15,455 bases of DNA from JBOGZI01 sp050697275 (GCA_050697275.1 JBOGZI010000135.1:1-15455); one strand, 5' to 3'; positions 1 through 7,602 are shown, numbered from the stretch's first letter. Notes: a model not told the origin generated them from the sequence alone. Numbers and translations: made by a program.

Positions 1-17
1 GCCGAGGTCTCCGAGCC

Positions 18-956
18 CTAACCGCCGCCTGAGGAGCTGCCCGACCCCCCCTCGCTCGCCTCGACGCTGCGACGCCGCTGGCGCCGCCGCCGCAGGCTCC
101 GCAGCGCCGACTGAGCCAGCGCCGTCCCCAGCTTGAGCGCGATCCCGGCATAGACGGCGGCGTTGATGAGCGGCGAGCGCCGCGCCGCGTAGTGGCGGCG
201 GTAGAAGCGGTACATGCCCCGGTGGAAGGCCCAGTTGAGCCTTGGCGAGCGCTCGCCGCCGGTGGTTCCGGCCTTGACGTGGACGACCTCGGCGGCCGGC
301 TCGTACCAGGTCGGCCGGCCCGCTCGCGCGAGCCGGTAGGAGAGATCCAGGTCCTCCATGTACATCCAGTAGCCCTCGTCGAAGCCGCCGATCCGCTCGA
401 AGGCCCCCCGGCGCATCAGCATGAAGGCTCCGTTGACGGCGTCGACGGGGCCCGACTCGACCTCGGGCGCCCGGTAGGCGGCGAGCCGGCCGGTGGCGCC
501 GGGGCGCCGGCCGATCCCGGTGAAGTGCCCGAGCGCGCTCAGCGGCGTCGGGAAGGAGCGCTTCGCGGCGTGGTCGAGGGTGCCGTCCTCGCGCACGAGC
601 CGGGGACCGACGACGGCGACCTCGGGGTGGGATTCGATCGCCTCGAGCACCGTCTCCAGCGCCCCGGCGGTGACCCGCGTGTCGGGGTTGAGCGCCAGCA
701 GATAGGGCGCCTCCCCCAGACGGGCGCCGAGGTTGGTGGCCGCCGCGAACCCCAGGTTCTGATCGGCCGCGTGCAGCGCCACCTCGGGGTACTCGGCCGC
801 GACCATCTCCGCCGTTCCGTCGCCCGAGGCGTTGTCGACCACGATCACCTTCATCGGCCGCTCCGGCGGATGGGCGCGCAGCGAATCGAGGCAGTCCCGC
901 AGCAGCTCGCGGCTGCGGTAGGAGACGATCACCACGTCGAGGCTCGCGGTCTTCAC
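18..956 (-). CDS. GT2 glycosyltransferase, WbbL/rhamnosyltransferase-like
   Basis: Predicted cytoplasmic or membrane-associated sugar transferase of 312 residues that adds a nucleotide-activated sugar to a growing surface glycan. Seen: GT-A start VVIVSY (8-13), VVDNAS (39-44), the metal-site equivalent NPDT (90-93), the acceptor segment NGAFMLMRR (175-183) and GFDEGYWMYMEDLD (191-204), an arrangement typical of WbbL-type rhamnosyltransferases. A weakly hydrophobic stretch near 262-280 is followed by an arginine-rich segment and a Ser/Gly tail. The start is GTG at 956, with AGGAG just upstream (close spacing, 3 bases). The reading frame stays open far upstream, but that part runs through the permease gene and is not homologous. 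It is last in the operon, 26 bases after wzm. The sugar specificity cannot be read from sequence. Confidence 0.9.
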   Translation of the reverse strand: MKTASLDVVIVSYRSRELLRDCLDSLRAHPPERPMKVIVVDNASGDGTAEMVAAEYPEVALHAADQNLGFAAATNLGARLGEAPYLLALNPDTRVTAGALETVLEAIESHPEVAVVGPRLVREDGTLDHAAKRSFPTPLSALGHFTGIGRRPGATGRLAAYRAPEVESGPVDAVNGAFMLMRRGAFERIGGFDEGYWMYMEDLDLSYRLARAGRPTWYEPAAEVVHVKAGTTGGERSPRLNWAFHRGMYRFYRRHYAARRSPLINAAVYAGIALKLGTALAQSALRSLRRRRQRRRSVEASEGGSGSSSGGG

Positions 957-982
957 GGGCTCCTGACGCGCGCCCGAGGTGC

Positions 983-1858
983 TCAGAGCTCCTCGGCGAT
1001 ACGGGGGGACTCGCGGTTGAACACCCAGACGGCGGCGACGCAGACCGCGAGGTAGGCCGCTGCGGAGACCGCGAGCAGCCATCCGGACCCGCTTGTCGCT
1101 CCAATGGCTCCGGGAGCATCGGGGTCGATGATCCACTTCTGGGCCTGCTCGAAGATCGGGGTGAGGGGGTTGAGGTGGAGGATGTCCCGGAACCGCTCTG
1201 GCGCGACGCTGATCGGATAGAGCACCGGGGTCGCGTAAAAGAGGGCCGTCGCCATCACTCCCCAGATCGGGGCGACGTCGCGAAACCGCGGATAGAGCGC
1301 CGACAGCAGCATGGACACGGCGACCGTGATCACCAGCAGGGCGAGTACGAGCAGCGGGAGGAGGAGCCAAGTCCAGGCGGGATCTACGCCGTAGGCGAGG
1401 ATGAAGATGAACACGGCGATCAGGTTCAAGCCGAAGTTGAGCACGTTGGTCAGGACCACACTGAGCGGGATCACGAGACGCGGGAACTGCGTCTTGCGCA
1501 CGATCCCCTCCTGGGTGGCCACCGAGGTCACCGCTCGGCCGGTGCTCTCGGAGAACAGGGTGAAGAGCATGATGTTGAGCAGCAGCAGCGCCGGATAGTC
1601 CTTGACCTGGTCGCCGAATCGGAAGACTTGGGTGAAGACCGCCAGCAGCACGCCGAAGGTGAGCAGCGGCCTGGCGAGCGACCACAGGTAGCCGAGCACG
1701 GTGCCGTGGAAGGTCAGCCTGAACTCGGTCACCGACATCACCCAGAGCAGGTTCAGGAAGCGCCGGCGGCCGCCCGCAAGCGCCGACGGACCCGGGACGG
1801 GCCGCAGCTCCGCGCCGGCCGCAGCCGGACTCTCGAGGGCCGCCTCGCGCGCGCTCAT
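983..1858 (-). CDS. wzm: ABC-2 type polysaccharide export permease (Wzm/TagG-like)
   Basis: Membrane half of an ABC exporter that moves a lipid-linked glycan across the cytoplasmic membrane; 291 residues, a normal length. Seen: a Pro/Ala-rich cytoplasmic N-terminus of about 30 residues, then about six hydrophobic segments, including LLTFGVLLAVFTQVF, IPLSVVLTNVLNFGLNLIAVFIF, LLLPLLVLALLVITVAVSMLL and a final one near 265-280. The family-typical charged stretch VRKTQFPRLVIPLS and the LNPLTPIFEQAQKWI motif before the last segment are both present. ATG at 1858 overlaps the wzt stop as ATGA, so the two are probably translationally coupled and form one transporter. Family membership (ABC2_membrane) is secure; whether the cargo is O-antigen-like, teichoic-acid-like or another glycan is not. 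Confidence 0.93.
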   Translation of the reverse strand: MSAREAALESPAAAGAELRPVPGPSALAGGRRRFLNLLWVMSVTEFRLTFHGTVLGYLWSLARPLLTFGVLLAVFTQVFRFGDQVKDYPALLLLNIMLFTLFSESTGRAVTSVATQEGIVRKTQFPRLVIPLSVVLTNVLNFGLNLIAVFIFILAYGVDPAWTWLLLPLLVLALLVITVAVSMLLSALYPRFRDVAPIWGVMATALFYATPVLYPISVAPERFRDILHLNPLTPIFEQAQKWIIDPDAPGAIGATSGSGWLLAVSAAAYLAVCVAAVWVFNRESPRIAEEL

Positions 1859-3087
1859 CCCGGGTTCCTGACGGCGCCGCGATCGACGCTGACCCGATGA
1901 TCCAGCTTGACCACGCCGGGGACCGGGTCCGCGCCCGTGACCCGGAGCGGCAGCGCGGTCCGTGAGCTGAACAGAAGCCGGTCGCGATCCGGCCTTCCGA
2001 GGATGTAGTTGAACCGGTATCCGCCCGGTTTCAGCGGTCCGCCGACCACGAGCCGCACGGTGACCTCGTTCCCCCGGGCCAGGGGTGGGATCTCTCCCTC
2101 GTCTCCAATGCGGAAGGTGTCGATCGTCACCCCCTCAGGGTTGTTGATCAGCTCGACGGCGAGCTGCAGCTTGGGGGTCTCCTCGTTGGCGCGGATTGCG
2201 AGGTTCACCGTCACCGGCTCGCCTTGAGCCACGCTCTCCACCCGCTCGCCGCCACCATCGCTGAGCCAGGCATTCGTCACGGTGGCTCCCTGGCCGGCTT
2301 CCGAGGGAAGGGGCTCATCCTCGGCCTCGGCCGGCCAGAGGATGTCGAGGTAGCGGGCCGCGACGGCCGCCGAGTCGCCGATTGCCTCGGCCCCTCCGTC
2401 CTCGATCAGCATCGCTCGGTCGCAATGAGCCTCGACGGCCTCCATGTCGTGAGTGACCAAGACCACCGTCGTGCCGCGCCGCTTCAGGTCCTCGAGCGAG
2501 GCGATGCACTTCTCCTGGAAGGCGGCGTCCCCGACGGCGAGCACCTCGTCCACGAGCAGGACGTCGGCCTCAGCCTGCAGCATCAGCGCGAAGGCGAGGC
2601 GGACCTGCATGCCCGACGAGTAGTTCTTCAGCTTCAGGCCGGCGTAGTCGTGCAGCTCCGCGTAGTCGATCACCACCTCGAAGCGCGAGCGCGCCTCCGC
2701 CGGGGAGAGACCCATCATCACGCCGTTGAGGACGACGTTGTCGCGCGCCGCCAGCTCGAGGTTGAAGCCCACGCCGAGCTCGATGAACGGCGCCAGCCGG
2801 CCCGCGACCCGGATGGATCCCCCATCCAGTTTGTAAATGGAGGCCAGCAGCTTCAGCAGGGTGCTCTTGCCGGAGCCGTTGCGCCCGATGATCCCGAAGA
2901 ACTCCCCCCTGGAGACGTCGAAGGAGATCCCGCGCAGCGCCCGCAGCTGCTCGTCGCGGCTCCGCAGCCAGCTGTCGGGGTGGAGGACCCTCTCCTTCAG
3001 GGTCGTGTGGCGCTCCTGCGGCAGGGCGAAGGACTTCTGCACGTCGCGGGCCTCGATCGCGATCGAGGCTTTGCGGGAGCCGCTCAA
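1855..3087 (-). CDS. wzt: Polysaccharide export ABC ATPase with C-terminal glycan-recognition domain (Wzt-like)
   Basis: ATPase partner of the following permease; 410 residues. Seen: Walker A GRNGSGKST (68-76), signature YSSGMQ (156-161), Walker B LLVDE (177-181), D-loop AVGD and switch histidine H213. The YSSGM form of the signature is typical of the Wzt/TagH/RfbE group. Residues about 267-410 form a beta-rich domain like Wzt_C, which in characterised Wzt proteins binds the modified end of the exported glycan. The frame is open far upstream, but that part overlaps the GT2 gene. The chosen start is TTG at 3087, which overlaps the GT2 stop as TTGA and leaves about 15 residues before the core ABC fold; no ATG or GTG fits better. 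A 20-base palindrome lies in codons 7-13. Export with wzm is a strong inference; the cargo is unknown. Confidence 0.92.
   Translation of the reverse strand: MSGSRKASIAIEARDVQKSFALPQERHTTLKERVLHPDSWLRSRDEQLRALRGISFDVSRGEFFGIIGRNGSGKSTLLKLLASIYKLDGGSIRVAGRLAPFIELGVGFNLELAARDNVVLNGVMMGLSPAEARSRFEVVIDYAELHDYAGLKLKNYSSGMQVRLAFALMLQAEADVLLVDEVLAVGDAAFQEKCIASLEDLKRRGTTVVLVTHDMEAVEAHCDRAMLIEDGGAEAIGDSAAVAARYLDILWPAEAEDEPLPSEAGQGATVTNAWLSDGGGERVESVAQGEPVTVNLAIRANEETPKLQLAVELINNPEGVTIDTFRIGDEGEIPPLARGNEVTVRLVVGGPLKPGGYRFNYILGRPDRDRLLFSSRTALPLRVTGADPVPGVVKLDHRVSVDRGAVRNPG
3050..3069. repeat. Perfect 20-base palindrome inside wzt
   Basis: The top strand reads gcctcgatcgcgatcgaggc, identical to its own reverse complement over all 20 bases; the flanking bases g and t do not extend it. 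It lies 18 to 37 bases after the wzt TTG start and encodes Ala-Ser-Ile-Ala-Ile-Glu-Ala. In the mRNA it could fold into a GC-rich hairpin of roughly eight pairs close to the start codon. It may be a chance result of GATCG-rich codons; any regulatory role is inference. Confidence 0.5.
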
Positions 3088-4616
3088 GTCGAACCGCCCT
3101 GAGTGGGAGCGGGCGGGATGCTCGCGTCCCGGGAGAGCCAGCGGCCCGGCCGCCGCCGGCCGAGCGTCCACGCCGAGACCGCCCGTCGTCTCAGCAGGGC
3201 GTAGGCGTAGAGCAGCTCGCGGTCGAGGGTCTCGTCGTGACCCCAGAGGCGCCGCAGGCGGCGGGCCAGGAGCCAGGCGATCCCGGCGACCCCGTCGTCC
3301 GCGGATAGCAGCCGCCGCAGGACCCGGCGCTTCGCGGGCGCCATCCGCTCCGAGCAGCGCAGCCGCAGCACCTGCGCGAAGAGGCGCTGCTGATACCACT
3401 TGTAGTAGTAGGCGATCCGGGATCCCTCTCCCGGATTGCGCAGCCGCTCGATCAGGTGCTGCCGGACGGGCTTCGGGATGCGGTTCGCCGTCGAGTGCCC
3501 GATCACAGCGCCCTGGTGCTGGACGTAGTCGTAGAGGGGCTCCTCGATGTAGTCGATGCGGCCGAGGGAGAGGGCGACCGTGGCGAGCCAGTGGTCGTGG
3601 AAGGCGCCCTGGTCGAGCTTCGGCGGGAAGGGCAGCACGTCGTCCAGCAGCTCCCGGCGGAACAGGGAGGCGGCCCCCGTGACGGAGTTGGCGAGCAAAA
3701 GCGAGGCGAAGTTCGTGTAGTTGTTGCGGCGCTGGGACCAGTAGGAGTCGTGGATCAGGTTGCCCTGCGGATCCACCACCCTCGCGTCGCTGTAGACGAG
3801 CTGGGCTCCGTCGGCGATCCGCTCGAGCAGGCGCTCCAGCTTCTCGGGATGCCAGCGATCGTCCTGGTCGCAGAGGGTGACGTAGTCGGCGGAGGGGGGC
3901 GCCATCGAGAGCGCGCGCTCGAAGTTGCCGTAGAAGCCGAGGCGGCGAGTGTTGCGGTCGACGACGAAGCGCTCGTCCCCGGCGACCTCGGCGCGCAGCC
4001 CCTCGAAGCCCTCCTCGCTGGAGTAGTCGTCGCTGATCAGGCACAGCCAGTTGCCGTGGCTCTGAGCCCGGACCGAGTCCAGCTGGCGGCGAAGCAGCTC
4101 GGGCGGCGGGTTGTAGGTCGCCATGCAGATCGCCACCTGCGGACCGGAGCCGGGAAACGGCCGTTCGGTCGCGGCGGACGGCGCCGCGAGGGTCGGATCG
4201 AGGCGGATCCGGCCGAGCGGGACACTCTTCTCCTCGCCGTCCGCGAGCGCCATGACCAGGCTCAGCTCGACGTTCCCCGCCGTCGAGATCGGGACGAGGG
4301 TCGGCATCGCCACGAAGCCGCTGCGGAACGCGTACGGGCGGCCGGCGGCATCCTCCGGGAGCTGTCCGAAGACATCCTCCCGCGGCAGCCGGAAGCGCTC
4401 GACCGACTGCCTTTCCTCCCCGAGCTGGACCGCCAGCGCGCGTGTAGCCGCGGCCGGGTGGTAGCAGTACCCGCCGATCACGAAGGCGCTGCCCCGGCCG
4501 ACCGCCAGCCGCCTCGGCGGGTCGATCTCGAGCTTCGCGATGGCGTTTTCCGCGATGGTCCCGCGCACGCGCGGCAGTATGGCAGCGCCCATTCCGCGGC
4601 CCTTCGGGCAGGCCAT
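3084..4616 (-). CDS. GT2 glycosyltransferase with N-terminal beta domain and helical C-terminus
   Basis: First gene of the polysaccharide operon, 510 residues, longer than a plain GT2. Residues about 25-140 look beta-rich and match no family I recognise. The GT-A domain spans about 160-375: VAICMATYN (161-169), SDDYSS (195-200), LCDQDDRW (248-255, the DxD-type metal site) and FHDHW (339-343). Residues 375-490 are basic and helical. It probably adds a sugar in the cytoplasm to the glycan exported by Wzt/Wzm; sugar and acceptor are unknown. ATG at 4616 was chosen because GGGAG lies 7 bases upstream. A second ATG at 4592, with AAGGG 7 bases upstream, would remove only eight residues and is a real alternative. 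The stop overlaps the wzt start. The divergent methyltransferase starts 17 bases away. Confidence 0.9.
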   Translation of the reverse strand: MACPKGRGMGAAILPRVRGTIAENAIAKLEIDPPRRLAVGRGSAFVIGGYCYHPAAATRALAVQLGEERQSVERFRLPREDVFGQLPEDAAGRPYAFRSGFVAMPTLVPISTAGNVELSLVMALADGEEKSVPLGRIRLDPTLAAPSAATERPFPGSGPQVAICMATYNPPPELLRRQLDSVRAQSHGNWLCLISDDYSSEEGFEGLRAEVAGDERFVVDRNTRRLGFYGNFERALSMAPPSADYVTLCDQDDRWHPEKLERLLERIADGAQLVYSDARVVDPQGNLIHDSYWSQRRNNYTNFASLLLANSVTGAASLFRRELLDDVLPFPPKLDQGAFHDHWLATVALSLGRIDYIEEPLYDYVQHQGAVIGHSTANRIPKPVRQHLIERLRNPGEGSRIAYYYKWYQQRLFAQVLRLRCSERMAPAKRRVLRRLLSADDGVAGIAWLLARRLRRLWGHDETLDRELLYAYALLRRRAVSAWTLGRRRPGRWLSRDASIPPAPTQGGST

Positions 4617-4625
4617 ATCTAGACT
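4616..4625. promoter_or_regulatory. Compact divergent start region with -10-like TAGACT (plus strand)
   Basis: Only 17 bases separate the two divergent ATGs. On the plus strand TAGACT (4620-4625) fits the TANNNT -10 pattern and ends 8 bases before the ATG at 4634. No ribosome-binding site is present, as expected for a leaderless actinobacterial mRNA. On the minus strand the same bases contain TAGATA (4621-4616), which could serve the alternative GT2 start at 4592. If the GT2 gene starts at 4616, its promoter must lie inside the methyltransferase gene. No clear -35 was seen for either direction. Confidence 0.4.
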
Positions 4626-4633
4626 CCCGCGCG

Positions 4634-5560
4634 ATGCCGGGCGAGACAGATGCGCCAGCCGGGCCTCCGGACGCCTACTCCCTCGCGAACTTCGGCGAGA
4701 TCATGTTCCCCTGCCTGGAGGCGATCTCGGCCGAATCCGTGATCGAGGTCGGCGCCTACCGCGGCGACTTCACGCGGGAGCTGCTCGCCTGGGCGAAGGA
4801 CGCCGGCGCCGAAGTCACCGCGATCGAGCCCGAGCCGCCGCCGCAGCTGCTGGAGCTCGCCGAGCGCCATCCCGAGCTGAAGCTGGTCCGGGAGGAGAGC
4901 CACGAGGCGCTCGCCAGCATCCCGCTCGCGGACGTCGTGGTCATCGATGGGGACCACAACTACTACACGCTGAGCGAGGAGCTTCGCCTGATCGAGCAGA
5001 CAGCGGGGGAGGGGAGCCTGCCGCTGTTGCTCTTCCATGACGTCTGCTGGCCGCACGCGCGCCGCGACACCTACTACGCGCCGGAGCGGATACCCGGGGA
5101 GCACCGGCAGCCGCTCGCACGCGACGCGACCATCGCCCCGGGAGAGCCCGGCCTCGCCGAAGCCGGGCTCGAGTACCCCTGGGCCGCCGAGCGGGAGGGG
5201 GGACCGGCCAACGGGGTGCTGACGGCGATCGAGGACTTCATCTCCGGCAGGGGTCACCTGCGCCTGGCTGTCGTGCCGACCTTCTTCGGCCTCGGCATCC
5301 TCTGGTCCGAGCGGGCTCCGTGGGCGGATCGGGTCGCGGTGATCGTCGAGCCCTGGGATTCGAGCCCGATGCTCCAGCGCCTCGAGGCCGACCGGGTCGC
5401 CCACATCGTCGACCAGGTCCGGCTGAGGCGACAGGAGCAGCTGCTGCGCTCGCTGCTCGACTCGAGGGCGTTCGCGCTGGCCGAGCGGATCTCGCGCCTG
5501 CGGCAGCGGGGGGCGCCGGTCTTCTCCCGCGAGCAGGTCAGGCGGGTGCTTGGCCTCTAG
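4634..5560 (+). CDS. Class I SAM-dependent methyltransferase (Methyltransf_24-like)
   Basis: Soluble 308-residue methyltransferase predicted to transfer a methyl group from S-adenosylmethionine, most likely to a sugar of the local glycan (inferred from neighbours). Seen: motif I VIEVGAYRG (36-44), the acidic ribose-binding end IEPEP (64-68), VVIDGDHNYY (102-111) and LLLFHDVCW (133-141). The DGDH plus FHD pair is characteristic of Methyltransf_24/CmcI-like enzymes, where these residues often hold a metal. The C-terminal 70 residues are charged and helical, with LLDSRAFALAERISRLRQRG. It starts at ATG 4634 without a ribosome-binding site and with a -10-like box just upstream. Its stop TAG shares the palindrome CTAG with the stop of the convergent glycosyltransferase, leaving no room for a terminator. 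O-methylation of a hydroxyl is plausible but unproven. Confidence 0.88.
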   Translation: MPGETDAPAGPPDAYSLANFGEIMFPCLEAISAESVIEVGAYRGDFTRELLAWAKDAGAEVTAIEPEPPPQLLELAERHPELKLVREESHEALASIPLADVVVIDGDHNYYTLSEELRLIEQTAGEGSLPLLLFHDVCWPHARRDTYYAPERIPGEHRQPLARDATIAPGEPGLAEAGLEYPWAAEREGGPANGVLTAIEDFISGRGHLRLAVVPTFFGLGILWSERAPWADRVAVIVEPWDSSPMLQRLEADRVAHIVDQVRLRRQEQLLRSLLDSRAFALAERISRLRQRGAPVFSREQVRRVLGL

Positions 5561-6540
5561 CGAGAGACGGTCGGCGCCCGCTCGGTCTTCGAAACGGCGT
5601 CGGAGTCGGAGCGAGGTGGCTCGGGGAGCGGCCGGACCTCCCGCTCGGCGCGAGCGGGTCGGGATCGACGCCTGAAGCGGTCACGGAGGGCTCTCGCCAC
5701 TCGGCCGAGCGCCCGTAGTGGGGCTGTGATTCGCCAGCTCGTGCTCCCGCGAAGGTCGCTGTAGTAGCGGTCGGCGAGGCGCAGCTGGATCTGCGTCACC
5801 TCCACCAATGCCTCCGCTCGCCGAGCGCGCTGTTTCCAGTCGGCGCCGACGTCGTCGGGGAGATGGTCCTCCCACTTCTCGGCGATCCTCATGTGCGCCG
5901 CCACCCACGCTTCCTCGTCCTGGATCAGCTCGAGCGAGTGATGGTGGATCGCTCGGAAGTCGGTGGTCACCACCTTCTTGCCGCCGGCGCGCGCCTGCAT
6001 GCAGAGGTCGAGGTCGTAGCCGTGCAGCTTCCCGAGGGACTCGTCGAAGCGGAGCTCGTTGACTGCCCACGGGGACATCACGATCACGAAGCCGTCGATC
6101 GTGTCGACCTCGCCCGTCACCCCGTAGGAGGGGACGTTCTTCTCGTCCCACGTGAAGCCGGGGATCTCGCCGCCGCCCATCTCCTCGAAGCGGTGCGAGA
6201 AGCTCGCCCAGGTCACCGAGGCCTGCCACCAGGCGATGTTCCGGACGCCGAGCGCGCCGCCGCACCCGACGATCGCCACCTCGGGATCCTGCAGCGCCTT
6301 GCGCACCTTCGAGCAGAACTCAGGGTCGACGATCTCCGCGTCCTGGTGGAGTAAGACCAGGGCCTCCAGGCCGTGCTGCTTCCTGGCCAGGTCGAGGAAG
6401 AGGTTGTAGGTGCGGAAGATGGAGCCGGCGCTCTGATAGGCGAAGACCTTCGAGTCGGGCTCCTTGGCCAGCTCGATTCCGCGCTCCGCGAACTCCGCGT
6501 AGGCCCGACCGTCCGTGATGGGGCAACCGAAGGCGATCAT
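5557..6540 (-). CDS. Glycosyltransferase of the PF13712 (Glyco_tranf_2_5) type, paralog B
   Basis: 327 residues; GT-A-like enzyme predicted to act on surface glycan. Seen: start MIAFGCPITD, SAGSIFRTYNLF (37-48), LLHQDAEIVDP (63-73, the acidic metal-site region), TIDGFVIVMSP, FDESLGKLHGYDLD (to 178) and a HHH stretch near 200. The tail carries QRARRAEALV, STSWRITAPLRALGR (about 266-280) and then a very basic disordered end. By hand alignment about two thirds of the first 220 residues match the gene at 7614-8552. ATG at 6540 was chosen because homology with the paralog begins exactly there; the longer open frame upstream lies inside the dioxygenase gene. It follows that gene by 7 bases with no clear ribosome-binding site, so translational coupling is likely. 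It carries one TTA leucine codon (residue 63). The substrate is unknown. Confidence 0.87.
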   Translation of the reverse strand: MIAFGCPITDGRAYAEFAERGIELAKEPDSKVFAYQSAGSIFRTYNLFLDLARKQHGLEALVLLHQDAEIVDPEFCSKVRKALQDPEVAIVGCGGALGVRNIAWWQASVTWASFSHRFEEMGGGEIPGFTWDEKNVPSYGVTGEVDTIDGFVIVMSPWAVNELRFDESLGKLHGYDLDLCMQARAGGKKVVTTDFRAIHHHSLELIQDEEAWVAAHMRIAEKWEDHLPDDVGADWKQRARRAEALVEVTQIQLRLADRYYSDLRGSTSWRITAPLRALGRVARALRDRFRRRSRPARAEREVRPLPEPPRSDSDAVSKTERAPTVSR

Positions 6541-6547
6541 CGCTGGC

Positions 6548-7582
6548 TCAAAAGGCGAGCGCCAGGTAGTCCTCCGGGAAGGCGGAGGGGCCGAAGAACC
6601 AGCTCTCGACCGCGAAGCGAGGGTTCGGCATGCTCGGGTCGGAGGCGGTCTGGTGCAGGTAGAGGTGGTCGAAGAACATCGCGTCGCCGGGCTCGAAGAT
6701 CGGCCGGATGATCCCCGGCTCGCCGGCAAGCTCCTCGGCCTGCTCCTGGGTGACGACGATTGTCTCGAAGCCCCTACCGCCCTCTACCCCCGCCTCGACG
6801 ATGTGCTCGAGGCGGCGGGGCACGAGATCCATCCCGGGGGCCGTGTCGCCGCAGTGCGAGAGCGAGAGCCAGAGATTGAGCGAGTTGACGTCCCCCAGGA
6901 ACTTCCCGTCCTGGTGCCAGGCCCCGGGCACCTTCGGGTCCGCCTTCCTCAAGGTGGTCTTGTTGGCGGAGATCGCCGGCGACTCGCTCAGGTAGTCGCT
7001 GACGATCTCATGCAGGGCCGCCCGCTCGAAGACATCGAACATCTCGAACGCGACCCGGGGCGAATCGGCCGCCAACACCCCGCCGCCGTCCCTGACCGCG
7101 CTGCGTTGGGCCTCGGGGATCGCCTCGTTGGGCGGCACCGCGGGAAGCTCCTCGTAAAAGCCGTCGCCGGTCCCGTTGCCCGCCACATGTTCCTCCCGGG
7201 CCGCGAACGCCCGATCGATCCCATCGGCGAGGGAGAGCGCCGCATTCTTGTCCACGAGGCCCCGGACGAGGATTGCGCCGTGGCGGAGGATCGCCGCTCG
7301 GATCATCCCCGCCGAGAGGCCCTCGGCGGGCACCTCTGGAACCGGGGCGTCCGAGGAGAGGCTGTCGTAGTCAGGCCCGATCACCTCGCGCCGCTCGTCG
7401 GAGCGTTGGGCGAGCCCGATTCCCGCCAGCTGGCGAAGGCGGAGGATCTCCCGCTCGCGATCCAGATCCGGACTCTCGCGGTTCTCGCGGGTGAGGCCCC
7501 CGATCTGCTCGCGGGTATGCTCGAGGTCGACCGGCTCGGCAACAGCCGTCCCGCCCGAGCGGCTGAGGAATCGCTTCAGCAC
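6548..7582 (-). CDS. Phytanoyl-CoA dioxygenase (PhyH) family Fe(II)/2-oxoglutarate oxygenase
   Basis: 344 residues; predicted non-haem iron oxygenase that uses 2-oxoglutarate and O2 to hydroxylate or otherwise oxidise a substrate. Seen: the iron-binding HxD in AWHQDGKF (H223, D225), the distal histidine in LYLHQT (H310) and the 2-oxoglutarate-binding arginine in NPRFAVES (R322), in the order and spacing of the family. FEPGDAMFFDH precedes the distal histidine. The first 75 residues are charged and lack obvious homology. GTG at 7582 is preceded by TACTCT ending 6 bases upstream and no ribosome-binding site, so it is possibly leaderless. It lies between two paralogous glycosyltransferases on the same strand, suggesting that it modifies a sugar or lipid-linked intermediate of this pathway. 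That role is inference; bacterial PhyH enzymes act on many small molecules. Confidence 0.9.
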   Translation of the reverse strand: MLKRFLSRSGGTAVAEPVDLEHTREQIGGLTRENRESPDLDREREILRLRQLAGIGLAQRSDERREVIGPDYDSLSSDAPVPEVPAEGLSAGMIRAAILRHGAILVRGLVDKNAALSLADGIDRAFAAREEHVAGNGTGDGFYEELPAVPPNEAIPEAQRSAVRDGGGVLAADSPRVAFEMFDVFERAALHEIVSDYLSESPAISANKTTLRKADPKVPGAWHQDGKFLGDVNSLNLWLSLSHCGDTAPGMDLVPRRLEHIVEAGVEGGRGFETIVVTQEQAEELAGEPGIIRPIFEPGDAMFFDHLYLHQTASDPSMPNPRFAVESWFFGPSAFPEDYLALAF

Positions 7583-7588
7583 GCGAGC

Positions 7589-7594
7589 AGAGTA
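7589..7594 (-). promoter_or_regulatory. -10-like TACTCT before the dioxygenase gene
   Basis: On the minus strand TACTCT matches the TANNNT pattern and ends 6 bases before the GTG start at 7582, the spacing expected if transcription starts at the start codon. No convincing -35 hexamer was found 16-18 bases upstream; the spacing falls on the inverted repeat at 7603-7619. Confidence 0.35.
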
Positions 7595-7602
7595 GCGATC
7601 TT

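Noticed and set aside
957..1685. Upstream extension of the WbbL-like reading frame
   Set aside because: It lies wholly within the permease gene in another frame, is arginine/proline-rich shadow sequence and has no family features; homology starts at the GTG at 956.
3088..4044. Long open extension ahead of the Wzt-like ATPase
   Set aside because: It overlaps the GT2 gene on the same strand and reads as low-complexity Arg/Ala/Pro shadow sequence; the TTGA junction gives a natural start.
3456..4622. 388-codon plus-strand open frame
   Set aside because: It is a shadow of the GT2 gene on the opposite strand: His/Val/Arg/Glu-rich, with no recognisable domain. Similar shadows at 2224-3102, 6515-7714, 7677-8654 and 12415-13458 were rejected for the same reason.
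4619..5404. 261-codon minus-strand open frame opposite the methyltransferase
   Set aside because: The plus-strand frame carries clear methyltransferase motifs; this one shows none and is the mirror of high-GC codons.
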